Positions 18,899-26,998 of a stretch of 64,000 bases of DNA are shown one piece after another. The position numbers were made by a program, and so were the translations under genes. Position 1 is the first letter of the stretch, and the number at the start of each line of letters is the position of its first letter. The notes beneath the pieces are model-generated. The model did no database searches and had not been told where the DNA came from. It saw only the letters and a list, made by a program, of their open reading frames with translations. Source of the DNA: Thermophilibacter provencensis (GTDB lineage Bacteria; Actinomycetota; Coriobacteriia; Coriobacteriales; Atopobiaceae); contig NZ_JAUDEA010000005.1 of NCBI RefSeq assembly GCF_030372065.1, positions 84,778 to 148,777 on the forward strand, read 5' to 3'.

Positions 18899-20130
18899 GC
18901 GAGCAGGGTGAGCGCACGCCGCGCGTCCTTCTCGCCGTCTGCGGGGGGATTGCCGCCTACAAGGCGTGCGAGGTGCTGCGCGGGCTTCAGAAGGCCGGGT
19001 GCGAGGTCCGCGTGACCATGACCGCGGACGCGGTGCGCTTCGTGGGCACCGTGACCTTTGAGGCGCTCTCCGGCGCGCCCGTCGCCACGTCGCTCTATGA
19101 CTATCCCGGCTCCGCGATCCCGCACATCGACCTCGCGGAGTGGGCCGACGCTGCCGTCGTGGTGCCCGCCACCGCCAACGTCATGGCCAAGATGGCCTGC
19201 GGCATCGCCGACGACTGCCTCACGACGACGCTCCTGGCGTGCGCGTGCCCCGTGCTCGTGGCGCCGGGGATGAACGTGCACATGTGGCAGAACCCCGCCA
19301 CGCAGGCCAACGCCGCCACGCTGCGCGGGCGCGGCGTGAGCTTTGTGGGGCCCGACACGGGTCGCCTTGCCTGCGGAGACGTGGGCGAGGGCAAGCTCGC
19401 GGGGGTGGATGAGATCGTGTCCGCCGCGCTCGCGCTCCTTGGGCCGCGCGACCTCGTTGGCCTGCACGTGCTCGTGAACGCCGGCCCCACGCACGAGGCC
19501 ATCGACCCCGTGCGCTACATCGCCAACCGCTCCACGGGCAAGATGGGCTACGCCATCGCGGAGGCCGCGGCACGACGTGGGGCCGAGGTGACGCTCGTCT
19601 CCGGGCCCACCTCGCTTGTGGCTCCTGCTGGCGTGCGACGCGTGGACGTAGAGAGCGCCGCGCAGATGCACGACGCTACGCTTGCGGAGTTTGAGGCCGC
19701 CGACGTTGCCATCTGCAGCGCCGCGGTGGCCGACTACACGCCCGTGGCGCCCGCGGACCACAAGCTCAAAAAGTCGCGCGAGCGCCTGGACGCGATCGAG
19801 CTCACGGAGACGGCCGACATCCTGGCCGACCTCTGCGCCGTGAAGGGACCGCGTGTGGTGGTGGGTTTTGCCGCCGAGACGGACGATCTGCTCGCCCACG
19901 CGCGGGAGAAGCTTGAGCGCAAGGGGGCCGACCTCATCGTGGCCAACGACGTGAGTCGCCCCGAGTCCACCTTTGGCGCCGACACCAACCGCGTGGCGTT
20001 CGTAACCGCCGGTGGCGTTGAGCAGCTCGAAACCCTGCCCCTTCCTGCCGTTGCCGATGCGCTTTTGAGCCGCATTGTCCCGGGCGGGGGCCCTGGGACG
20101 GGCCCCGTTGGCGAGAAGGGCCTTGGGTAG
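18895..20130 (+). CDS. coaBC: Bifunctional phosphopantothenoylcysteine decarboxylase/phosphopantothenate-cysteine ligase
   Basis: 411 residues from GTG 18895, chosen for GGAGGTGGAGGGGG just ahead and overlap with the previous stop. CoaC flavoprotein part: VCGGIAAYK, LAEWADAAVVVPATANVMAKMA and the catalytic His. CoaB part: NAGPTHEAIDPVRYIANRSTGKMGYAIA and KLKK. It carries out two steps of coenzyme A synthesis. The last ~14 residues (GGPGTGPVGEKGLG) look non-conserved and are encoded by a stretch resembling the intergenic GCGAGAAG repeats. Confidence 0.95.
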   Translation: MSEQGERTPRVLLAVCGGIAAYKACEVLRGLQKAGCEVRVTMTADAVRFVGTVTFEALSGAPVATSLYDYPGSAIPHIDLAEWADAAVVVPATANVMAKMACGIADDCLTTTLLACACPVLVAPGMNVHMWQNPATQANAATLRGRGVSFVGPDTGRLACGDVGEGKLAGVDEIVSAALALLGPRDLVGLHVLVNAGPTHEAIDPVRYIANRSTGKMGYAIAEAAARRGAEVTLVSGPTSLVAPAGVRRVDVESAAQMHDATLAEFEAADVAICSAAVADYTPVAPADHKLKKSRERLDAIELTETADILADLCAVKGPRVVVGFAAETDDLLAHAREKLERKGADLIVANDVSRPESTFGADTNRVAFVTAGGVEQLETLPLPAVADALLSRIVPGGGPGTGPVGEKGLG

Positions 20131-20132
20131 GG

Positions 20133-20159
20133 CCCGCGCCCCCATGCGCTTGGCGCGGG
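20133..20159 (+). terminator. Hairpin after coaBC, possible terminator
   Basis: CCCGCGCC pairs with GGCGCGGG around an 11-base loop. The following TTTT comes about eight bases later, so termination would be weak. Confidence 0.45.
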
Positions 20160-20214
20160 AACCCGTCCTTTTCTCTGAGCGAAAGATCACGTCCCCAAAT
20201 AACAGGAGGGTGAG

Positions 20215-21048
20215 TTGAGGGAGCTTCGTGTTGGGTGCCATCTTTCCACCGCCAACGGCTACGCTGCGATGGCGGGGGACGCCGTGTCCATCGGCGCCAC
20301 CACGTTTGCGTTCTTCACGCGCAACCCGCGCGGCGGCAACGCCCGCGAGCTTGACGAGAAGGACCTCGCCGCGTTTCTTGCCACGCTTACGGAGCACGGC
20401 ATTGGCCCGCTCGTGGCGCACGCGCCCTACACGTACAACCTCTGCTCCTCCAAGCCGGAGACCGTCGAGTTCGCGCGCCGTGCGATGCGCGAGGACCTGG
20501 AGCGCATGGAGCACCTCCCGGGCCACCTCTACAACTTCCACCCCGGCTCCCACGTCAAGCAGGGCGCCGACGAGGGCATCAGCCTCATCTGCGAGGGCCT
20601 GAACGAGGTCCTGGAGCCCGGCCAGGCAACCACGGTGCTGCTTGAGACCATGGCGGGCAAGGGCACCGAGGTCGGCCGCTCCTTCGAGGAGCTGGCCCGC
20701 ATCATCGACGGCGTGAAGCACAACGAGCTTCTCGGCGTGTGCCTGGACACCTGCCACGTGGCGGACGCGGGCTACGACATCGTCCACGACCTCGACGGCG
20801 TGCTTGACGAGTTTGACCGCGTGATCGGCCTTACGCGCCTTCGCGCCCTGCACCTCAACGACTCCAAGAACCCGCTCGGCTCCCACAAGGACCGCCACGA
20901 GAAGATCGGCGCGGGCACGCTCGGCCTCGGGACCTTCCGCGCCGTGGTCGCCAACGAGCGCCTTGCGGGGCTGCCCATGGTGCTCGAGACCCCGCAGGCC
21001 GGCCTCGACGGCTGGGCGGCAGAAATCGCGCTGCTGCGTAGCTTGTAG
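20215..21048 (+). CDS. nfo: Endonuclease IV (AP endonuclease)
   Basis: 277 residues. The start is a TTG at 20215 placed after AGGAGGGTGAG; no ATG or GTG fits the conserved N-terminus RVGCHLSTANGY. Zinc ligands are recognisable: HAPY, HPGSH, DTCH, LHLND and HEKIGAG. It cuts the backbone at abasic sites in base excision repair. At 277 residues it is normal length. Upstream is the coaBC hairpin, so it may be transcribed separately. Confidence 0.95.
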   Translation: MRELRVGCHLSTANGYAAMAGDAVSIGATTFAFFTRNPRGGNARELDEKDLAAFLATLTEHGIGPLVAHAPYTYNLCSSKPETVEFARRAMREDLERMEHLPGHLYNFHPGSHVKQGADEGISLICEGLNEVLEPGQATTVLLETMAGKGTEVGRSFEELARIIDGVKHNELLGVCLDTCHVADAGYDIVHDLDGVLDEFDRVIGLTRLRALHLNDSKNPLGSHKDRHEKIGAGTLGLGTFRAVVANERLAGLPMVLETPQAGLDGWAAEIALLRSL

Positions 21049-21085
21049 GGGCGCGGCTCGACGGTCCTTCTCGCCAGGCGCTTGT

Positions 21086-21188
21086 CCAAAACCTGACAGG
21101 TAGCACTTCTTTTTCACAGGCTCTTCTCTGTAAGCTATGGTTTCTTTTGTCTAACGGCTACGAAGAGAGACTACCTGCCAGGTTTACC
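21086..21188. repeat. Long imperfect hairpin between nfo and the second ABC-F gene
   Basis: The arms CCAAAACCTGACAGGTAG (21086-21103) and a near reverse complement at 21171-21188 enclose an inner stem CTCTTC/GAAGAG (21121-21126, 21162-21167). It could be an nfo terminator or a member of the intergenic repeat families. Confidence 0.6.
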
Positions 21189-21201
21189 GTTTGGAAACAC
21201 A

Positions 21202-21247
21202 GCGCTGCGAGAAGAACCTTGACCAGAAAAGCGCTGCGAGAAGAACC
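21202..21247 (+). repeat. Direct repeat pair GCGCTGCGAGAAGAACC
   Basis: Two identical 17-mers at 21202-21218 and 21231-21247, offset 29 bp, just upstream of the TATAAT box of the ABC-F gene. Both contain the CGAGAAG motif that recurs between genes in this window. They could be regulator sites. Confidence 0.7.
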
Positions 21248-21270
21248 GCGTGCTCTCATGCGCCTCGCCC

Positions 21271-21276
21271 CTATAA
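21271..21276 (+). promoter_or_regulatory. -10 box of the second ABC-F gene
   Basis: A perfect TATAAT lies 36 bases before the chosen ATG. No good -35 is seen at 16-18 bp, which would suit an activator binding at the direct repeats just upstream. Confidence 0.6.
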
Positions 21277-21311
21277 TGGGGAGCGTTACCGCGACGGAGG
21301 GGCGTCCTTAC

Positions 21312-23114
21312 ATGGGAATTCTCATTGGGCTTGAGCACGTGGGGCACGAGTGGCCCGGCAAGCGCGTGCTGGAGGACCAGACCATAGGCATCAACGAGGG
21401 CGAGCGCATCGGCATCGTTGGCCGCAACGGCGACGGCAAGTCCACGCTGCTGGAGATCGTGGGTCACGTGCTGGAGCCGGACGCGGGCACTGTGACGTGG
21501 CGGCGCAACATCTCTGTGGGTTATCTCGGGCAGGCCGACCAGCTCGCGGATGGAGACCCCGTGCGCCACGCGATCTTCGGCGACGTCCCCGAGTACACCT
21601 GGGCATCTGATGCGCGCATCCGCGCTATTCTGGACGAGCTTGTGGGTGACCTCGACCTGGGCGGCGCCGTGGGCGAGCTCTCCGGCGGGCAGCGCCGTCG
21701 CGTGGACCTCTGCCGCGTGCTCTGCCACACCTGGGACGTCATCCTCATGGACGAGCCGACCAACCACCTTGACCTGGCCGCCATTGAGTGGCTGGCCGAC
21801 CACCTGCGCCGTCGCTGGCCGGCGGGGGAGGGCGCGCTCCTGGTGGTTACCCACGACCGCTGGTTTCTCGACGAGGTCTGCGAGCACATGTGGGAGGTCC
21901 ACGACCGCCGAATCGAGCCGTTTGAGGGCGGCTACTCCGCCTACATCCAGCAGCGCGTGGAGCGCGAGCGCCAGGCGGCCGTCATGGAGGAGCGCCGCCA
22001 GAACACGCTGCGCAAGGAGCTCAACTGGCTCGCGCACGGCGCCAAGGCCCGCACGAGCAAGCCGAAGTTTCGCATCGAGGCGGCGCGCGCCCTCATTGCC
22101 AACGACCCGCCGCTCAGAAACCCGCTCGAGCTCAAGCGCCTTGCCGTGAGCCGCCTGGGCAAGCAGGTCATTGAGATGAAGGGCGTGAGCTTTGCGTATC
22201 CCGGCGGCCCCCGCGTGATCGAGGACGTGGACTGGCTCATCGGCCCCGGGGATCGCTACGGCATCCTCGGCGCCAACGGAGCGGGCAAGTCCACGCTGCT
22301 CGCGCTCATGACGGGCGCGCTCACGCCCACGTCCGGCACCGTGAAGATCGGCGCGTCCGTGCGCTTTGGCTTCATGAGCCAGCACCTCGACGCGCTGGGC
22401 GAGAAGGACGACTGGCGCGTGCTCGAGGTGCTCGGCCGCTACAAGCGCAGCTACCTCGTGGGCGGCAAGATGCAGAGCCCCACGCAGCTCATCGAGCGGC
22501 TGGGCTTTGAGCAGCGCGAGCTGCAGAACTTCATCAGGGACCTCTCCGGCGGGCAGCGGCGGCGTCTGGCGCTTCTGTGCGTGATCCTGGAGGAGCCCAA
22601 CGTGCTCGTGCTCGACGAGCCGGGCAACGACCTGGACACGGACATGCTCGCCGTGATGGAGGACCTGCTCGACAGCTGGCCCGGGACGCTCCTTGTGGTC
22701 TCGCACGACCGCTACCTCATGGAGCGTGTAACCGACGACCAGTTTGCGCTCATTGACGGCCACGTACGCCACGTGCCCGGCGGCGTGGACGAGTACCTGC
22801 GCCTGCTTGGCGAGAAGGGCGTGGAGTCGCAGGCAGAGACCGCTGCGCAAGGGGACGGCCCTTCTCGCCCCGCTTCTGCCGGGCTTTCCAACCAGGAGCG
22901 CCGCGAGCTCAAGAAGCGCTTTGACGCGGTGAGCCGCAAGCTGGAGAAGACGGCGGGGGAGCCCGACCGTCTGCGCGCCGAGATGGCCGTCGTGGACGCG
23001 AGCGACTACGCCGCCCTCATGGCCGCTCAGGAGGCGCTGGACGCGTGCCTTGCCGAGCGCGAGGCCCTCGAGGACGAATGGCTTGAGCTTTCCGACCGCC
23101 TCGGCATCGAATGA
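21312..23114 (+). CDS. ABC-F family ATPase, Uup-like
   Basis: 600 residues from ATG 21312 (GGAGGGG nine bases ahead); the frame is open to 21147 but that part lies in repeats. Two ABC domains: GRNGDGKST (37-45), LSGGQRRRVDL and [10 protein letters not shown]; then GANGAGKST (~320), LSGGQRRRLAL and LVLDEPGNDLD. The second Walker B has Gly-Asn-Asp where most ABC-F proteins have Thr-Asn-His or Thr-Asn-Asp. A charged C-terminal coiled coil follows. It acts on the ribosome or, as reported for Uup, on DNA-related stress; the exact role is unknown. Confidence 0.9.
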   Translation: MGILIGLEHVGHEWPGKRVLEDQTIGINEGERIGIVGRNGDGKSTLLEIVGHVLEPDAGTVTWRRNISVGYLGQADQLADGDPVRHAIFGDVPEYTWASDARIRAILDELVGDLDLGGAVGELSGGQRRRVDLCRVLCHTWDVILMDEPTNHLDLAAIEWLADHLRRRWPAGEGALLVVTHDRWFLDEVCEHMWEVHDRRIEPFEGGYSAYIQQRVERERQAAVMEERRQNTLRKELNWLAHGAKARTSKPKFRIEAARALIANDPPLRNPLELKRLAVSRLGKQVIEMKGVSFAYPGGPRVIEDVDWLIGPGDRYGILGANGAGKSTLLALMTGALTPTSGTVKIGASVRFGFMSQHLDALGEKDDWRVLEVLGRYKRSYLVGGKMQSPTQLIERLGFEQRELQNFIRDLSGGQRRRLALLCVILEEPNVLVLDEPGNDLDTDMLAVMEDLLDSWPGTLLVVSHDRYLMERVTDDQFALIDGHVRHVPGGVDEYLRLLGEKGVESQAETAAQGDGPSRPASAGLSNQERRELKKRFDAVSRKLEKTAGEPDRLRAEMAVVDASDYAALMAAQEALDACLAEREALEDEWLELSDRLGIE

Positions 23115-23145
23115 TCCAAAAGGGGACAGACCCCTTTTGGATCAT
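23111..23145. terminator. Bidirectional terminator between convergent genes
   Basis: Perfect 15-bp arms ATGATCCAAAAGGGG and CCCCTTTTGGATCAT around ACAGA. A-rich and T-rich parts sit on both sides, so it can work in both directions. The stop codons of both flanking genes (TGA at 23112-23114 forward, TGA at 23144-23142 reverse) lie inside the arms. Confidence 0.85.
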
Positions 23146-23615
23146 AGGGCAGCGCTGAGGGCGGCCTCAAAGGCGTCGAGGTCCGCTGCGTTGGGGTGGC
23201 CGAGCGCGCGGTCGAAGTTCTCGATCATGGGCGCAAAGCGCGCGGGGTCAGTCTCGGCCAGCTTGACGTAGCGATCGCGCACGGCGGGTGGCATCTGACC
23301 CTGGCACATGAAGCGCCCCACAACCTGGGCACCCTCAGGCAGCGCGGAGGCAAAGCGGTCGAGCACGCGGTCGTAGTACACCTGGCTGCCGCCAAAGCCG
23401 CAGGTGCCAAAAAGGAAGACGCGCTTGCCGGCGAGCTGGGGGAGCGCGTCCTCCAGCGCGGGGTCAAGCCCGCCCTTGTCGGTCCAGGAGCCAATGAGCA
23501 CGAGGTCGGCGTCTGTCGCGGGCACCTCGTTCTTCTCGCTCAGGACCTCGCGGGCGCGCTGTGCGAGCTTCTTGGTGTTGCCTGTCTTTGAGCTGCAGAT
23601 GATTGCGTAGGTCAT
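23142..23615 (-). CDS. Flavodoxin-family protein
   Basis: 157 residues from ATG 23615, preceded by AAGGAGGC. The N-terminal phosphate loop SSKTGNTKKLA is that of flavodoxins, followed by LIGSWTDKGGLD and FLFGTCGFGGS in the places of the FMN-contacting loops. It probably binds FMN and shuttles electrons, or helps assembly of radical enzymes. The partner is unknown. It ends inside the shared terminator hairpin. Confidence 0.8.
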   Translation of the reverse strand: MTYAIICSSKTGNTKKLAQRAREVLSEKNEVPATDADLVLIGSWTDKGGLDPALEDALPQLAGKRVFLFGTCGFGGSQVYYDRVLDRFASALPEGAQVVGRFMCQGQMPPAVRDRYVKLAETDPARFAPMIENFDRALGHPNAADLDAFEAALSAAL

Positions 23616-23661
23616 GATGCCTCCTTGGTTGGCTGGCACTCTTGTACCCTGCTTGTGGGCC

Positions 23662-23976
23662 CTATACCTCCCACGAGCAATTCTTCATATCAACCCGACC
23701 GTTTGGAAGGAAGCGCACGCCCTCGGCCTCGAGCATGCGACGTTGCTCGCCGGGGCCGCCAAAGGCAAAGCCCGGCGCGAGCGAGCCGTCCGAGAAGATC
23801 ACGCGATGGCAGGGAACCCCGCCGGCAATGCCGGGGCTGCCGTGCATGGCATAGCCCACCTGGCGCGCGCACCGCGGTGCGCCCATGAGGCGCGCCACCT
23901 GGCCGTAGGTTGCCACGCGCCCCTCGGGAATCTGGCGCACCACGTCCCAGGCGCGCTCGAAGAAGGTCCTCTCCAT
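23662..23976 (-). CDS. ogt: Methylated-DNA-protein cysteine methyltransferase, single-domain
   Basis: 104 residues, containing only the C-terminal DNA-binding/active-site domain. GRVATYGQVARLMGAP is the helix-turn-helix part and PCHRV (Cys56) holds the acceptor cysteine. The short ATL proteins of similar length have Trp at that place; here Cys is kept, so direct alkyl transfer is plausible. It would remove O6-alkyl groups from guanine. The symbol is by family resemblance. Confidence 0.85.
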   Translation of the reverse strand: MERTFFERAWDVVRQIPEGRVATYGQVARLMGAPRCARQVGYAMHGSPGIAGGVPCHRVIFSDGSLAPGFAFGGPGEQRRMLEAEGVRFLPNGRVDMKNCSWEV

Positions 23977-24028
23977 CGCTCCTCCAATCCGCTATGCTCA
24001 GGCTACCACCTAACCGAGAGGGGAAGCC

Positions 24029-24583
24029 ATGAAGCTCGACAAGAACGCTACCGCGCTGCTCGTCATTGACGCCATCGAGGCCACGGGCGCGGACACGCTC
24101 TACGACCCCGACGCCGCCACCGCCGCATACCGCGACGCGGTGGCGCGCGCTGTTGCTGCCTGCCACGCTGCTGGCGTCCCGGTGATCTTCTGCAATGACG
24201 CGCACATCCGCGGCCTTGATCGCGAGCTCGAGCTTTGGGGCGAGCATGGCGTGGCCGGCGAGTCCCGCATCTTCCCCCAGATTGAGGTGGGGGAGGGCGA
24301 CATCATCATCCCCAAGCGCCGCTACTCCGGCTTCTTCCAGACCGATCTTGACCTCACCCTGCGCGAGCTTGGCGTCACGACCGTCATTGCCGTGGGCGCG
24401 GACACCAACATCTGCGTCCTCCACACGCTGGCCGATGCGTACTTCCTAGGCTATGCCTCCGTCGTGGTGACCGACGCCACGATGACCTTCCTCTGCGGCA
24501 CGCAGGAGGGCGCGCTCGAGCACTGTGAGAAGTGCTACGGCTCCACCCTCTGCACCGTCTCCGACCTCGAGGCCGCCCTGTAA
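24029..24583 (+). CDS. Isochorismatase-family cysteine hydrolase
   Basis: 184 residues with the family triad: Asp14 (LVIDAIE), Lys96 (IPKRRYSGF) and Cys129 (GADTNICVLHT). Members include nicotinamidases and N-carbamoyl amidohydrolases. The zinc ligands of nicotinamidase (D-x-H pattern) are not obvious, although NDAH is present, so no substrate is named. ATG follows GAGAGGGGAAGCC. It is transcribed divergently from the ogt gene. Confidence 0.85.
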   Translation: MKLDKNATALLVIDAIEATGADTLYDPDAATAAYRDAVARAVAACHAAGVPVIFCNDAHIRGLDRELELWGEHGVAGESRIFPQIEVGEGDIIIPKRRYSGFFQTDLDLTLRELGVTTVIAVGADTNICVLHTLADAYFLGYASVVVTDATMTFLCGTQEGALEHCEKCYGSTLCTVSDLEAAL

Positions 24584-24645
24584 TTTGGGGACGTGTTTTA
24601 GAGATTTTGGGACAGGTTTTAGGCGGGCACGGGGAAAGCTCGTCA

Positions 24646-24767
24646 GAGTTGTGTGTGGTTTTTGAGGGCAGTCCTTAGTATCAAGCCGTTTTGCCCGGGA
24701 AATAGCCAGCTCAGAGACTCGAGCCTCTCCGGCTACTCAGGCTCGGTCAAAAAACCGCACACAACTC
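24646..24767. repeat. Inverted repeat GAGTTGTGTGTGGTTTTT with 18-bp arms
   Basis: Arms at 24646-24663 and 24750-24767 match with one mismatch. The 86-base middle has a further stem near GAGCCT/CAGGCTC. The stretch 24584-25031 has no gene; it holds this element, the family-C hairpin and a leftover half (GGGACGTG, then TTTTGGGACAGG) at 24587-24618. Confidence 0.8.
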
Positions 24768-24859
24768 TCGGGCGCCGCCTAAGAGACCCGTTATCTGGTG
24801 TGCTGCACCCCCTGGCAGCTACGAATTGCTTCGAGAAAGGCCTCGACTGCAAGTAGTTT

Positions 24860-24949
24860 GGGACGTGCTATTTCTCTCAGAGATTTTGGGACAGGTTCGA
24901 GGCCAGTGGCCAAACCTGTCCCAAAATCTCTGAGAGAAACAACACGTCC
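24860..24949. repeat. Long hairpin with GGGACGTG ends
   Basis: The left arm (24860-24895) runs from GGGACGTG through CTCTCAGAGATTTTGGGACA. The right arm (24912-24949) is its near-perfect reverse complement ending CACGTCCC. A partial third copy is at 24587-24618. The layout recalls REP-type palindromes, but no REP-associated transposase is in the window. Confidence 0.85.
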
Positions 24950-24975
24950 CGTTTTGACAGTCCCGCTTTGACGCT

Positions 24976-25004
24976 TTGCATTATTGACGTAACGTCGCTA
25001 AAAT
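24976..25004 (+). promoter_or_regulatory. Promoter with palindromic operator ahead of the DUF3737 gene
   Basis: TTGCAT (24976-24981) and TAAAAT (24999-25004) are 17 bp apart. The perfect palindrome GACGTAACGTC (24986-24996) fills the spacer and would block or guide RNA polymerase if bound. Confidence 0.55.
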
Positions 25005-25031
25005 CTCTCTCGTATTGAGAGGGAGATAGAC

Positions 25032-25898
25032 ATGATCATTGAGAACCAGACCTTCGACGAGGAGCGCGCCCTGTATGGTCAGAGGGACCTCGTTGTGCGC
25101 AACTGCCGCTTCGACGGTCCCGCGGACGGCGAGAGCGCCTTCAAGGAGTGCGAGAACGTAACCGTCGAGGGCGCCTTCATGAACCTACGTTACCCGTTCT
25201 GGCACGACCACGACCTCGCGCTCCACAACGTGGAGATGACCGAGCTCTGCCGCGCCGCGCTCTGGTACAGCAGCGACGTGACCATCGAGGACAGCCAGCT
25301 CCACGGCATCAAGGCGCTGCGTGAGTGCGAGGGCGTCCGCATGCGCCGCTGTGACATCGTCTCCCCGGAGTTTGGCTGGTCAACGCGCGGCATCACGATG
25401 GAGGACTGCTCCGCCGCAAGCGAGTACTTCATGATGCGCGCGACCGGCCTGCATCTCCGCAACGTGCGCTTCTCGGGCAAGTACTCGTTCCAGTACATCG
25501 AGGACGCGGTCCTTGAGAACTGCGACTTCGACACCAAGGACGCCTTCTGGCACGCGCGCCACGTCGTCGTGCGCAACTCGCACGTGAAGGGGGAGTACCT
25601 CGGCTGGTACAGCGAGGATGTGACCTTTGAGAACTGCCTCATCGAGGGCACGCAGCCGCTCTGCTACTGCGAGGGCCTGCGCCTGGTGAACTGCCGGATG
25701 GTTGGCTGCGACCTCGCCTTCGAGCGCAGCCACGTCCAGGCTACGCTCACGGCGCCCGTTGAGAGCATCAAGAACCCGCTCGAGGGAAGCCGCGTCGTCG
25801 TGCCGGCGGCGCGCGAGATAATCCGAGACATCGAAGGCGCAACGGGCGTCGTCGAGCTCACGGGCGGGCCCGGTGCGGACGCTCTTCTCGCTGGCTGA
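25032..25898 (+). CDS. DUF3737 family right-handed beta-helix protein
   Basis: 288 residues built from repeated turns with alternating Val/Leu/Phe and Asn/Cys, for example ECENVTVEGAFM, YSSDVTIEDSQLHG, YIEDAVLENCDF and YSEDVTFENCLIEG. There is no signal peptide, so it is cytoplasmic. DUF3737 proteins look like pectate-lyase-type helices but lack a known enzyme role. ATG follows GAGAGGGAGATAGAC. It stands alone between repeat-rich gaps. Confidence 0.85.
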   Translation: MIIENQTFDEERALYGQRDLVVRNCRFDGPADGESAFKECENVTVEGAFMNLRYPFWHDHDLALHNVEMTELCRAALWYSSDVTIEDSQLHGIKALRECEGVRMRRCDIVSPEFGWSTRGITMEDCSAASEYFMMRATGLHLRNVRFSGKYSFQYIEDAVLENCDFDTKDAFWHARHVVVRNSHVKGEYLGWYSEDVTFENCLIEGTQPLCYCEGLRLVNCRMVGCDLAFERSHVQATLTAPVESIKNPLEGSRVVVPAAREIIRDIEGATGVVELTGGPGADALLAG

Positions 25899-26009
25899 GG
25901 GACCAGCTGCGTGGCTTTGCGCGAGATTGAACCGGGCCTTTCTCGCCGCTGCCGTGTGGAATCCTGCCGTATCCTTAATGGCGCCATAAAGGACTGCGAT
26001 TGGAGTCAT

Positions 26010-26945
26010 ATGAAGCATACGAGAGGGATTTTTGCCTTTGGTATTGCGGCTTCGCTTGCGCTTGTCGGCTGCCTGAGCGTCGCCACGCCCGCGTCCGCCG
26101 CCGTTGCCCCCTGGGAGACGGAGGCGGTTTTTGACCTTGACGAGCTGAGCACCATGTATCGTCTCTACAACCAGTACACGGGCGAGCACCTCTACACCGC
26201 CGACGCCGAGGAGCGCGCGGACCTGGTGGGTCGCGGCTGGACCGCCGAGGGCGTGGGCTGGGTTGCGCCGAAGGTCGAGACGCCCGAGAAGGACGCCGAT
26301 GGCACGTCGGAGGCTGACGCCGAGGCCACGACCGAGTACGCTCCCGTCTACCGCCTTTACAACAAGTTTGCCCCCGGCGGCGATCACCACTACACGATGG
26401 ACAAGGACGAGTACGACAGCCTCGTCGAGATTGGCTGGACGGGCGAGGGCATTGCCTGGTACTCCCTCGACAAGGGGGAGGGCACGCCGCTCTATCGCCT
26501 CTACAACCCCTACGTCAAGACGTGCACGCACCACTACACGCTTGACACGGCCGAGCGCGATCGCCTCGTCTCCCTTGGCTGGAAGTTCGAGGACGTGGCG
26601 TGGTACGGTTATCCCGGCGGGCTCGTTACCGCGTACGAGCAGCTCGGAAAGCCCTACGAGGTTGGCACCACCGGCCCCGACGCCTTCGATTGCTCCGGGT
26701 TCATCTGGTACTGCTACGGCAGCGCTCGCGGCCGCACCACCTCGCAGATCGTAAGCTCGCTCAAGGCGTCCGGCGACTGGACCGAGAACATCGACGAGCT
26801 CAAGGTGGGCGACCTCGCCTTCTCGAGCGCCGGGCACGTGGGCATCTACGTGGGCAACCGCCGCTACATCGAGGCGTCCAACTCCGATACCGGCGTCATC
26901 GAGGAGTACATGTACAGCTTCTACGGCGGCGGCTCGTACTACTAA
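26010..26945 (+). CDS. Secreted NlpC/P60 hydrolase with DUF5648 repeats
   Basis: 311 residues from ATG 26010. The N-terminal export signal has both an LVGC lipobox-like site and an ASA-A cleavage-like site, so it is either a lipoprotein or freely secreted. Residues about 50-210 carry three DUF5648-type repeats (MYRLYNQYTGEHLYT, VYRLYNKF and LYRLYNPY). The last ~110 residues form an NlpC/P60 domain with FDCSGF (Cys) and GHVGIYVG (His). It should cut wall peptides, with the repeats as a surface-binding part. Confidence 0.9.
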   Translation: MKHTRGIFAFGIAASLALVGCLSVATPASAAVAPWETEAVFDLDELSTMYRLYNQYTGEHLYTADAEERADLVGRGWTAEGVGWVAPKVETPEKDADGTSEADAEATTEYAPVYRLYNKFAPGGDHHYTMDKDEYDSLVEIGWTGEGIAWYSLDKGEGTPLYRLYNPYVKTCTHHYTLDTAERDRLVSLGWKFEDVAWYGYPGGLVTAYEQLGKPYEVGTTGPDAFDCSGFIWYCYGSARGRTTSQIVSSLKASGDWTENIDELKVGDLAFSSAGHVGIYVGNRRYIEASNSDTGVIEEYMYSFYGGGSYY

Positions 26946-26998
26946 GGGGCGGGGCTCGCCGTTTTCGAGCGGAAGCCTGTTCCGTAACGGTTGGGATG

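Noticed and set aside
18712..21117. An 801-residue reverse reading frame
   Set aside because: It lies opposite coaBC and nfo, which are complete conserved genes; the product is His/Arg/Gly-rich as expected of an antisense frame.
21086..21188. T-box or other riboswitch ahead of the ABC-F gene
   Set aside because: No T-box sequence (TGGNACCGCG type) or known riboswitch core is visible, and the TATAAT box lies downstream of the hairpin.
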